Assembly (NCBI GenBank): GCA_030744095.1
Contig: JASLRF010000258.1
Span: 1-8,874 of the forward strand
DNA from: Pirellulaceae bacterium
GTDB taxonomy: Bacteria > Planctomycetota > Planctomycetia > Pirellulales > Pirellulaceae
DNA: 8,874 bases
Reading direction: 5' to 3'
The notes beneath the pieces are model-generated. The model had not been told where the DNA came from, made no database searches, and worked only from the letters and a program-made list of their open reading frames with translations. A program made the position numbers and the translations under genes. This document shows positions 1 to 7,035 of this stretch, piece after piece (the stretch's first letter is position 1; every line of letters starts with the position of its first letter).

Positions 1-27
1 CCCACCTTTCAGCTCGGCACGGCCTCA

Positions 28-1113
28 CTACTCGCTGATCTCCAGGTCGGCCATGTAAATCGCGGTGATCGTCTGACCGGTGTCGTCCTTTTCGTGAGAC
101 GAATACCACGACATGATGGCACGACTTGGACTGAGTGCGACAAAGCCGGGATATGAATTGTCGCCCCCGCTGGGCAACTCGGCAAACTCGTGTAATTGGT
201 CACCGACCAGCCAACACATCGACGTCTTGGCACCTTTTCCGTCATGCGTCTTGCGACCGCCGACAACGGTGCGATCGCCCCAACGCACCAGCAGCGGCCC
301 GCCAATGTAGCGATCTAAGTCACGGCGATCCCATTTCGTATAGGGCGGCGCCGAGCGTAGCCACTGAGCTTTGTCACTACCTCGCCGACCGATCGCCAGC
401 ACCTTCCCATCGGCTTCAAACTGAAACGCAGTCTCGTCCCCTCTCGTTTCTTGAAAAAACGCGCGTGTTCGCCAGATTAGACCGTCGTCACTCTCTAGCA
501 TGACCGATTCCACGTTGGGACCTTCACCGCGCGGCGCGATGGCGAAGTTCTGTTTTCGCCGACCACACAAATAGGCTTTGTCACCAAACGTAGTGGCGCG
601 CCAGATATAGTGTCCGAATGTCCCCTCAAGCTGCCGTGGGCCTTGCCATTGGCTCCCATCCGAAGACCAGACCGCGTACCCCAAATGCTTGTTCATGTCG
701 TAGTCGGCAATCGGAATCGTTGTCTTGCCGCTGTACCATGTGCCGGTGTAGACGAACAACTGATTGCGGAAAACCAAGAAGTGAGGGTCGCGGGTGTCCC
801 GTAACGGCACGCGGAATCGATGCACGTGCTCCCAACCGCGCCCGTCCCGACTGGTCAGGATGATTACAGAAGCAGTCGGATGAACCATGTGGCCGTCGGG
901 GCAGCTGCGAAAGGTCAGATAGTAGCTGTCTCGAAAACGAACCAAATCGGTAAACGCGTTGTGTTCGCCATTGTGAAACACCCGGCGAATACTCGAGACG
1001 TTGACTTTGGGGGTATCGTCACCGTAGGACGGCGGCGCGTGGATCAGCATTACGCCAACAAACATCACCATCCAGTCGTTGATTCGTATGGGACTAGAAT
1101 ATCGATTCAACAT
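28..1113 (-). CDS. Exported sialidase-like (BNR/Asp-box) beta-propeller protein
   Basis: The 361-residue product is complete (stop TAG at 28-30). The N-terminus has a polar, Arg-containing stretch, then a hydrophobic core at residues 15-24 and a small-residue run near 27-31, which fits a Sec signal peptide. Three degenerate Asp-box-like motifs are visible: SRDGRGW (88-94), SSDGSQW (150-156) and SDDGLIW (208-214). Other landmarks are FTDLVRFRDSYYLTFR (54-69), an RDP triplet (108-110), GDETAFQFE (225-233) and a C-terminal YPGF...SWYSSHE (321-341). I recall such motifs from secreted sialidase-superfamily proteins in Planctomycetes and Bacteroidetes. The fold call is fairly firm. The substrate is unknown, and true sialidase activity is not shown because the arginine triad and Tyr/Glu pair cannot be assigned without a structure. 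It is transcribed away from the glycosyltransferase gene. A purine-rich ribosome site seven bases upstream supports the start at 1113 over an internal Met at 1071. Confidence 0.85.
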   Translation of the reverse strand: MLNRYSSPIRINDWMVMFVGVMLIHAPPSYGDDTPKVNVSSIRRVFHNGEHNAFTDLVRFRDSYYLTFRSCPDGHMVHPTASVIILTSRDGRGWEHVHRFRVPLRDTRDPHFLVFRNQLFVYTGTWYSGKTTIPIADYDMNKHLGYAVWSSDGSQWQGPRQLEGTFGHYIWRATTFGDKAYLCGRRKQNFAIAPRGEGPNVESVMLESDDGLIWRTRAFFQETRGDETAFQFEADGKVLAIGRRGSDKAQWLRSAPPYTKWDRRDLDRYIGGPLLVRWGDRTVVGGRKTHDGKGAKTSMCWLVGDQLHEFAELPSGGDNSYPGFVALSPSRAIMSWYSSHEKDDTGQTITAIYMADLEISE

Positions 1114-1120
1114 CTAGACG

Positions 1121-1128
1121 CCTTTCCT
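1121..1128 (-). promoter_or_regulatory. Ribosome binding site of the sialidase-like gene
   Basis: On the minus strand this reads AGGAAAGG, followed by seven bases and then ATG at 1113. It is a reasonable Shine-Dalgarno-like sequence at a normal distance. It favours the start at 1113, which gives a longer signal-peptide n-region, over the in-frame Met codon at 1071. Confidence 0.55.
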
Positions 1129-1277
1129 GGGTTCAGTGCGGCGGTCGCTGTCATGGCGGCTTCATTGTATCGCGCCAGCCGTTGATATTCGAATGCACCG
1201 CGACACTCCGTCTGTCTGGTAGAATCGAATGCGACGCTGATTTAGGATCGTTCGAGGAATTACTGTCCGATAGTCGC

Positions 1278-1318
1278 CTTTCGCTCCGCGAAAGGAACGT
1301 GCTTTCGCGGAGCGAAAG
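1278..1318. repeat. REP-like nested palindrome (17-bp perfect inverted repeat)
   Basis: The left arm CTTTCGCTCCGCGAAAG (1278-1294) and right arm CTTTCGCGGAGCGAAAG (1302-1318) are perfect reverse complements separated by the seven bases GAACGTG. Each arm is itself a small hairpin: CTTTCGC pairs with GCGAAAG around a three-base loop. The element can therefore form one long 17-bp stem or two short 7-bp stems. It lies between divergent genes and has no following T-tract, so a terminator role is unlikely. The shape matches REP/BIME-type elements that are dispersed in bacterial genomes. I have the impression that similar CTTTCGC...GCGAAAG elements recur in planctomycete intergenic DNA, but cannot confirm this here. 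Confidence 0.8.
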
Positions 1319-1403
1319 ACAACAATAAAAGATCGAACACTGCTTATTGTCACTTCCGACACCGGCGCCAGGTTGCCACCCTCGAACCTACGATACGACA
1401 TTA

Positions 1404-2528
1404 ATGCCTAGACGAATCGCGCTTCTATTCGAATACCCGACACTCAACGGTGGCGAACGTTCGATGTTGCAGACGCTTGAACTGCTCGACTCACGAGAGT
1501 TCGAAATCATCGCCCTGGCACCATCGGCTGGTCGACTGGCCGAGGCCTTGCGTGCCAGATCGATCCAGCATGTTCCGTTCGACCTGCGCGACGCCGATGA
1601 CGTTCGCTTGCCGCGCGAGCAGGCTTGCGAACAACTTGTCGAGTCAATTCGCAACCAAGCGCCGGATCTGCTGCACGCCAACAGTCTGTCGATGGGCCGC
1701 ATAACGGGCGCCGCGGCGGAAAAGCTAGCGATCCCCTGCGTCGCTCATTTACGAGACATCATCGGGCTCAGCCGAACGGCGATCAACGATCTAAACCAGA
1801 ATCGCACTCTCATTGCGGTTTCGCACGCAACACGAGAATTTCACATTGCTCAAGGACTGTCCGCCGCGCGAACGCGGGTGATGCACAACGGCGTAGATGC
1901 CGATCGATTTCAGCCTCGACCGAAGACACTCTCTCTGTGCCGCGAATTGCAGGTTGCAGAAACTAGTTTCATTGTTCTCACGATTGGTCAGATCGGTCTG
2001 CGCAAGGGCCAAGACGTTCTGGCCGCCGCGGCTCTCGCGATTGCCGAAGGGTTATCACAAGTTCAATTTGTGATCGTTGGCGAGCGTAATTCTTCGAAAG
2101 ACGAGACGATTGCATACGAGGCGAATATGGAATTCGAGTTTGCTCGTGCGGGCCTCGGCAACCGGCTCCACCAATTGGGCTATCGGGACGATGTTGATCA
2201 TCTGATGAACGAAGCCGATCTCTTGGTCCATCCGGCCAAACAAGAGCCGCTTGGCCGAGTCCTCCTGGAGGCAGCAGCGTCCGGACTGCCGATTGTCGCC
2301 ACCAATGTCGGAGGTACGACGGAGATTGTGACTGACGGTACGTCAGCACGCTTGGTCGCGCCCAACAATCACGTTCAATTGGCTGGCGCGGTGATCGGAA
2401 TGGCGACCGACAAGCGACTCCGAGATCGACTTGCCGCCGCCGCTCGGCAACGTGTGACCAGCGACTTCACTCCCCGCGCAGTTGCCGACAACCTGACAAA
2501 AGTCTGGCGTCAGGCGCTGGCCGACTAA
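1404..2528 (+). CDS. GT4-type (GT-B fold) glycosyltransferase
   Basis: The 374-residue product has the two-domain layout of retaining GT-B enzymes, which move a sugar from a nucleotide-sugar donor to an acceptor in the cytoplasm. The N-terminal Rossmann-like domain starts at once with RIALLFEYPTLNGGERSM, including the Gly-Gly loop (16-17). HNGVDADRFQP (161-171) marks the interdomain region. The C-terminal donor domain has GQIGLRKGQD (195-204), VIVGE (223-227), LGYRDDV (258-264) and the family's EX7E motif, E281 and E289, followed by ASGLPIVATNVGGTTEIV. The start at 1404 is chosen because it places Met just before the first strand. There is no clear Shine-Dalgarno sequence, and an in-frame TTG at 1347 is a less likely alternative. 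There is no membrane segment. Donor and acceptor cannot be told from sequence. It appears monocistronic and converges on the next gene. Confidence 0.92.
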   Translation: MPRRIALLFEYPTLNGGERSMLQTLELLDSREFEIIALAPSAGRLAEALRARSIQHVPFDLRDADDVRLPREQACEQLVESIRNQAPDLLHANSLSMGRITGAAAEKLAIPCVAHLRDIIGLSRTAINDLNQNRTLIAVSHATREFHIAQGLSAARTRVMHNGVDADRFQPRPKTLSLCRELQVAETSFIVLTIGQIGLRKGQDVLAAAALAIAEGLSQVQFVIVGERNSSKDETIAYEANMEFEFARAGLGNRLHQLGYRDDVDHLMNEADLLVHPAKQEPLGRVLLEAAASGLPIVATNVGGTTEIVTDGTSARLVAPNNHVQLAGAVIGMATDKRLRDRLAAAARQRVTSDFTPRAVADNLTKVWRQALAD

Positions 2529-2564
2529 TGCGCGTGCAGCCACGGACTCTCATGATGTCACGGA

Positions 2565-3677
2565 TTAGCCCAACGTAAACTCGGGAAGCTTGACAATCTC
2601 GCCGCCTTTGAGCGCCGATTCGTGTGCACAAATACCGACGCACGTCCAGTTGGCACTGGTTGTTGCGTCCGGTCGCGGTTGACGATCCTCGAGCAAAGCG
2701 CTGACAAACTCGTGGACTAAGTGGGGATGGGAACCGCCATGCCCGCCGCCTTGGACGAACGACAGATGATCGGCGTCTTCGATTGACTGAGTGAATTTTT
2801 GAATTGGCTCAGGCAGCAAGTGCGCGTAATCGGGCACGTCGACGGGTTGGGCGATTTCCGGTTCCGGTCTCTTGGCCGTGTGCAACACGTGTGGCTGGCC
2901 TTCAGAGAGCGTCCATTCAAAACTCTTCTTGGTTCCGTAAACGTCGAAGCTCTCGCGATATTGGCGGGCGGTATCGTAAAGGGTCCGCCATATGTGCGCC
3001 GCGACGTCGCTATTGGCGATCTTGATCTGGCATGACTCGACGGCAAATTTGTTGCCGGACTTTTCGGCAATGTCGTCACGCACCCTGCCGGATCCGTAAC
3101 AGGAGACTTGTTCGGCCCGACCGTCGATCAGACCCAGCACCGGGCTGACGACGTGTGTGGCGTAGTGCATCGGGATCATGCGTTCCCAATAGTCGGGCCA
3201 TCCGTCCATGTCTTGCGGATGCGAGGCCTGCATGTACTGCACCTTGCCGAGTTCACCCTTTTCGTACATTTCCTTGATGAACAGGTACTCGCGACTGTAA
3301 ACCACGGTCTCCGCCATCATGTATCTGAGGCCTGTCTCGCGAACCTTTTCGACAATCTGTCGACACTCGTCGATCGTCGTCGCCATTGGCACGGTACACA
3401 TGACGTGTTTGCCAGCATCCAACGCCTTCAGTGACATCCAGGCGTGATCGGGGATTGGACTGTTGATGTGCACGAAGTCGATGTCGGAATCCGCCAACAC
3501 GTCGTCGTAGTTTGTGTACCGTTTGTCGATTCCGAGCGCATCGCCGACTTTGTTCAATTCGGTTTCGTTGCGTCGACAAATGGCGATAACCGCCGCATTC
3601 GGATGGCTTTGGTAAATGGGAATGAACTCGGCACCAAAACCCAGTCCGACCATCGCTACATTCACAACGTCACTCAT
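2565..3677 (-). CDS. Gfo/Idh/MocA-family protein lacking the EKP lysine
   Basis: The 370-residue product begins with a Rossmann nucleotide-binding fold: VAMVGLGFGAEF (7-18) has the Gly-rich turn G11-L-G13-F-G15. In this family the next hallmark is EKP, whose Lys is catalytic in the dehydrogenases. Here the equivalent stretch GKHVMCTVPMATT (89-101) has T95-V96-P97, so the lysine is absent. Then follow YMMAETVVYSREY (119-131), HYATHVVSP (171-179, with H175 at the usual conserved His position), ESFDVYGTKKSFEW (242-255) and GGGHGGSHPHLVHEF (310-324). TVP/EVP at this site and a GHGG loop recall GH109-type NAD-dependent glycoside hydrolases, which share the fold. A simple sugar or inositol dehydrogenase is therefore not the safest call. 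There is no signal peptide, so it is probably cytoplasmic. AAGGA (minus strand, 3687-3683) lies five bases before ATG and supports the start. The gene diverges from the GH42-like gene. Confidence 0.9.
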   Translation of the reverse strand: MSDVVNVAMVGLGFGAEFIPIYQSHPNAAVIAICRRNETELNKVGDALGIDKRYTNYDDVLADSDIDFVHINSPIPDHAWMSLKALDAGKHVMCTVPMATTIDECRQIVEKVRETGLRYMMAETVVYSREYLFIKEMYEKGELGKVQYMQASHPQDMDGWPDYWERMIPMHYATHVVSPVLGLIDGRAEQVSCYGSGRVRDDIAEKSGNKFAVESCQIKIANSDVAAHIWRTLYDTARQYRESFDVYGTKKSFEWTLSEGQPHVLHTAKRPEPEIAQPVDVPDYAHLLPEPIQKFTQSIEDADHLSFVQGGGHGGSHPHLVHEFVSALLEDRQPRPDATTSANWTCVGICAHESALKGGEIVKLPEFTLG

Positions 3678-3889
3678 CGGTTTCCTTTCGCTGCCAGGCA
3701 GGGCCTATCGCTGGTTATCGTACTCTTTTTTCAACGCCGATGTTCCTTCACGAAAGCGAACTGCAAATGTTCGGCTTTCCGCCCGCAACCGTAGGTTGTA
3801 GCGATCGACGCTGCTCGCAGGTAGATTATACATCGACAACGCACGATGCAATCATGCTTCCGGCCCTGAATGCAACTTGGAGTACACGC
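3678..3889. other. Divergent spacer between Gfo/Idh/MocA and GH42-like genes
   Basis: This 212-base region should hold both divergent promoters. The reading frame of the downstream gene stays open through most of it, back to an ATG at 3740, but the encoded residues look non-coding and precede a good signal peptide. A small hairpin, CAACC-GTA-GGTTG, sits at 3786-3798. A TTGAAA is present on the minus strand near 3730, but I found no matching -10 box at a proper distance. No operator could be assigned. Confidence 0.4.
3879..3882 (+). promoter_or_regulatory. Ribosome binding site fixing the GH42-like start
   Basis: GGAG lies seven bases before the ATG at 3890. This supports 3890 as the start over the in-frame ATG codons at 3740 and 3854, and that start also puts the signal peptide at the true N-terminus. 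Confidence 0.6.
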
Positions 3890-6800
3890 ATGAGAATCCT
3901 CTCGAAGTTGGGCCCTTGCCCGTGGTTGCTGCGTCCCTGGATGCCGTGCCCGTGGATGCTGTACGCGTGCTTGCTTACCGCAGCTGTCAGCCAGGCCGCC
4001 GAAACTGACACGCCCAGTGCGGCGCAGGCGCTAGGTCGCTCGCGGGCCGCGGTCTCAATACAACCCGACGGTCTATATATCTGCGAAGCGGAGGAGTTTC
4101 AAACCTCGACGTCGTCTAGCACGGGGTGGCAGGCAAAGCGGTTTGGCGAAAACTACTACGCGGCCACGTTTGCCAACTCATTTCTCAGCCGCCAGGCTTT
4201 TCTCGGCGCGCCCGAGCAGTGTGATCGGACCATCGCGACAATCAACGTGGATATCAAGGAATCTGGTCGATACCTGGTGCTGGTGCGTTATGAAGCGGCC
4301 TATCGTTTTGAAACCCAGTTTCGTGTGCAAGTCGAACAGGCCGGCAAGACGGTGTTGGACCGACCCTATGGTTCGCGCGACCAACTGAAGATCTGGGCCT
4401 TTAGCCAGAAACTGAAAAAAGAAGTCGGCTGGAGCTGGGGCGCCGTTGAGAACACCGTTTGGGAAGGACACGATGCCTTTGCGAATCTGAACCCAGGACG
4501 CGCGCAGATCCGCCTGATCGCCGGCAAGCAACCCGAGCCCGCCGCTCGGCGCAACATCGATCTGGTCATGCTGACCGCCGACACGGAACAGGTCCAGATG
4601 CGGATCGAAAAGGAGAACTACCTCCCCTTGGATGGTATGCTCACACAGTCGGGTGATGTCTACCTGCGCGTCACAAATCGTGGCAGCAAACCACTCACAT
4701 TTTCCGGCAAGAAGGCGATCGGTGGCGGGAACTGGCAACAGCATTCACCCTACTGGGTGCACCTTCGCACGTGGAAGACGCCGTCGATTGTCGATCTGCT
4801 ACCCGGAAAAACCAGCGACTGGGTCGAAGTGGGTGGCACCATGGACGCGTTGGCCGACGGTCAGTGGTTTTGGACCGGCAACGGCGACTACGAGGCCGAG
4901 TTTGGATTGAACAGCGCCGCAGGGAAGATCGACTCGCTCGGCAGATTCGCCGGCAACGGTGATCTCGCTCTCGCTGCGGATGGTGACACCCGCTATTCAA
5001 GACGGCTGCGTAAGCAAGACCAGGTGCTGTACGACCTGCTCGACTATCTCAAGGTGGAAGACCCCGCACGGCATGGTCGTACGCCAGAAAAGACGATTAT
5101 CTACGCGTCGACTTTCAAACCGCTCGACCAAAGCAAACATGCAGCCGCCGTTGGCCAGTTCAAACAGATGTTCGCCTTGTCCGACACCAGCGGCGAGTCG
5201 GCCCGTGGCCGCGGCTACGTCGATGTGCGCGGCGTCGCGACACCAAAGTTGGCCGAGTATTGTGAAAAACTCGGTGACAATGCCAAGAACATTGCGGTCG
5301 TCAGCTTGGGCGATGAAATCGGTTTGCCCTCACCACGCGGCACGGAAGCCAACGACGGATTTCGCGCGTGGCTCCGAGCTCGCGGCATGAAGCCGGCTGA
5401 CGTTCGCCCGAATGCCGGTAACGATTGGACCAAAGTTGTCTTTGACATCGACCCCATGTCAAAAGCAACTCAGCCCGGCGTTTTCTACTGGTCGAAGCGC
5501 TTTCAGTATCATTTTGGTATCCAGACGATCAAACAACGAACTGACATCCTGCGGAATCACTTACCCAACGCCGGTATCGGCGCGAATTTCTCGCCGCACT
5601 ACCCGCAGGAGCATATGTTCCTGGGTGAAGTCTTCAAATGGATATCCGTCTTTCGTGACAGCGGCATGACGTTGCCGTGGAGCGAAGATTACATCTGGCA
5701 AGTTCCCGTCGCCACACCGCAATTGAACAACATCAATCTCGATCTCTTTCGCGCCGCGAATCGGCATCACCCCGATCGCAAGATCATCTACTACGTGATG
5801 CCGCACATGCCGAACAACACGCCGAATCAGTGGCGCCGGCTGTTCTTCGGGGCGCTCGGTCACGGTATGAAGATCGTCGATCTATTCGAATTTCGTCCAG
5901 TGCACGTCGCTTACACGGAGAATCACGTCGACGATCCAGCGATGTACAAAATGGTGTTGGGGAGCTTTCGCGAACTCGGGTTGTTCGAGGATATCGTTCA
6001 GGACGGTCAGGTCCGTGCAGGCCAGGCGGCGCTGTGGTTCAGTGAAACGGGAGATATCTGGGGCGATAGCCACGATTCGTTCGCACCCGCCAAGCGAACA
6101 CTGTACACGGCGATTCGCCATCAGCAGATTCCGCTCGACATTGTCGTCGAGCAAGACGCGCTCGACGGCACATTGACGCAATACAAGACGCTATATCTCA
6201 CCGATGCCCATGTGAGTCGTGCGGCCTCTGCCAAGATCGCCTCCTGGGTCAAAGCCGGTGGAAACCTGTTCGCAACGGCGGGCGCCGGAATGTTTGACGA
6301 ATTGAACGGGCCGAACGAGTCGCTGCGCAAGGCACTGGGTGTCGTGCCGAAATCGATGGACGCGCCCCCCGAATCGCGCGTCGTCTTTACGAAACAGGAC
6401 TTGCCGTTCGCCCGCGTTTTCGACAGGGCCACACTGCAGGCGTCTCCAACGGTTTCAACCTCACCCGAACCAAGCGAGACGGTCGCGATACCGGTCGTCG
6501 GCGCTCGCAGTCGTTTCCAAACTGACGATGCCGAAGTGCGATACACGTTTTCCGATGGCTCGCCTGCGGTAGCCCGCAACAAGGTCGGTCGTGGAGTGAC
6601 TACCTACTGTGGCTTCTTGCCGGGTCTCAGTTATTATCATCCGGCGGTTCCGAAACGGCCGGTGGATCGTGGTGCCACCGACGATGCGATGATCCACTTT
6701 CTGCCGACGGAATTCAACACGCAGGCCGCAGAGTTGATCGCGTCTACCGCCACCAATGTGGCGCGGCCCGTCGTCTGCAGCAATCCGCTTGTGGAGACCA

Positions 6801-7009
6801 CCGTGATCGAATCGACACACGGCGCCGTCATTCCCTTAGTCAACTGGACGCAACAGCCGATCAAGGCGTTGCAAGTGACAATCTCGATCCGCACGCCCAC
6901 TGCCAAAGTCTCATTGGCCAGCGGCCGTAGCGTGGGCGTCCAGCAAACCGACAGTGGTCGTGTTCTTACCTTTGACCTCGATGTGGCTGACGCATTGATA
7001 TTGCGATAA
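3890..7009 (+). CDS. Exported GH42-like glycoside hydrolase with beta-galactosidase trimerisation-like domain
   Basis: From ATG 3890 the product has 1039 residues. Residues 1-37 form a long signal peptide ending VSQAAE, likely cleaved after A36 or A37. Its core holds a five-residue tandem repeat. Residues about 60-230 look like a beta-sandwich (ESGRYLVLVRYEAAYRFE, 124-141), and about 238-345 like a second. A TIM-barrel-like region spans about 400-700, with VSLGDEIGLP (471-480; E476 is the candidate acid/base), LPWSEDYIW (595-603) and FFGALGHGMKIVDLFEFRP (652-670), the last resembling the GH42 barrel end. Residues about 710-820 (GQAALWFSETGDIW, then KTLYLTDAHVSRAASAKIASW) match the flavodoxin-like trimerisation domain of GH42 enzymes. 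About 860-1039 is an all-beta tail. It probably cleaves a glycan outside the cytoplasm; the substrate is unknown. The nucleophile is not where GH42 would place it. The gene leads a probable two-gene operon. Confidence 0.82.
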   Translation: MRILSKLGPCPWLLRPWMPCPWMLYACLLTAAVSQAAETDTPSAAQALGRSRAAVSIQPDGLYICEAEEFQTSTSSSTGWQAKRFGENYYAATFANSFLSRQAFLGAPEQCDRTIATINVDIKESGRYLVLVRYEAAYRFETQFRVQVEQAGKTVLDRPYGSRDQLKIWAFSQKLKKEVGWSWGAVENTVWEGHDAFANLNPGRAQIRLIAGKQPEPAARRNIDLVMLTADTEQVQMRIEKENYLPLDGMLTQSGDVYLRVTNRGSKPLTFSGKKAIGGGNWQQHSPYWVHLRTWKTPSIVDLLPGKTSDWVEVGGTMDALADGQWFWTGNGDYEAEFGLNSAAGKIDSLGRFAGNGDLALAADGDTRYSRRLRKQDQVLYDLLDYLKVEDPARHGRTPEKTIIYASTFKPLDQSKHAAAVGQFKQMFALSDTSGESARGRGYVDVRGVATPKLAEYCEKLGDNAKNIAVVSLGDEIGLPSPRGTEANDGFRAWLRARGMKPADVRPNAGNDWTKVVFDIDPMSKATQPGVFYWSKRFQYHFGIQTIKQRTDILRNHLPNAGIGANFSPHYPQEHMFLGEVFKWISVFRDSGMTLPWSEDYIWQVPVATPQLNNINLDLFRAANRHHPDRKIIYYVMPHMPNNTPNQWRRLFFGALGHGMKIVDLFEFRPVHVAYTENHVDDPAMYKMVLGSFRELGLFEDIVQDGQVRAGQAALWFSETGDIWGDSHDSFAPAKRTLYTAIRHQQIPLDIVVEQDALDGTLTQYKTLYLTDAHVSRAASAKIASWVKAGGNLFATAGAGMFDELNGPNESLRKALGVVPKSMDAPPESRVVFTKQDLPFARVFDRATLQASPTVSTSPEPSETVAIPVVGARSRFQTDDAEVRYTFSDGSPAVARNKVGRGVTTYCGFLPGLSYYHPAVPKRPVDRGATDDAMIHFLPTEFNTQAAELIASTATNVARPVVCSNPLVETTVIESTHGAVIPLVNWTQQPIKALQVTISIRTPTAKVSLASGRSVGVQQTDSGRVLTFDLDVADALILR
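3917..3961 (+). repeat. Three imperfect 15-base tandem repeats inside the signal peptide
   Basis: Three in-frame 15-base units (3917-3931, 3932-3946, 3947-3961) encode CPWLL, RPWMP and CPWML, all with Pro-Trp at positions two and three. Units one and three differ at a single base. The repeat lengthens the signal-peptide core and gives it an odd Pro/Trp/Cys composition. Confidence 0.7.
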
Positions 7010-7035
7010 CAGCATTCGTTATAAGCGAGCACAAA

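Larger units (their letters stand above)
1114..1403. other. Divergent intergenic region between sialidase-like and GT4 genes
   Basis: The two flanking genes point away from each other, so both promoters should lie here. On the minus strand, positions 1169-1164 read TACAAT, a five-of-six match to a -10 box about 50 bases before the sialidase-like start. No convincing -35 box sits at the right distance, so this is only a weak candidate. The region also contains the nested palindrome at 1278-1318, listed separately. An in-frame TTG at 1347 could extend the glycosyltransferase by 19 residues, but the added residues look non-coding. I see no RNA gene. Confidence 0.5.

Noticed and set aside
1278..1318. 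The palindrome as a transcription terminator
   Set aside because: Flanking genes diverge, so no transcript should end here, and no T-tract follows the stem on either strand.
2529..2564. Bidirectional terminator in the convergent gap
   Set aside because: Only a four-base-pair stem (CGTG-CAGC-CACG) is visible, with no T-tract; too weak to call.
3710..3730. Sigma-70-like promoter for the Gfo/Idh/MocA gene using TTGAAA on the minus strand
   Set aside because: No acceptable -10 hexamer lies 16-18 bases away, and planctomycete promoter consensus is uncertain.
3740..3889. N-terminal 50-residue extension of the GH42-like gene from ATG 3740
   Set aside because: The added residues look non-coding, would bury the signal peptide, and the ATG at 3890 has a GGAG at the right distance.
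3962..3970. Lipoprotein signal (lipobox) around Cys27 of the GH42-like protein
   Set aside because: The residues before Cys are L-Y-A, with an unusual Tyr, and the hydrophobic core continues past the Cys to a normal AxA-type site at about 36-37.
4178..4744. 188-codon minus-strand open frame
   Set aside because: It is antisense to the beta-sandwich part of the GH42-like gene and is explained by codon bias in GC-rich DNA; no recognisable protein features.
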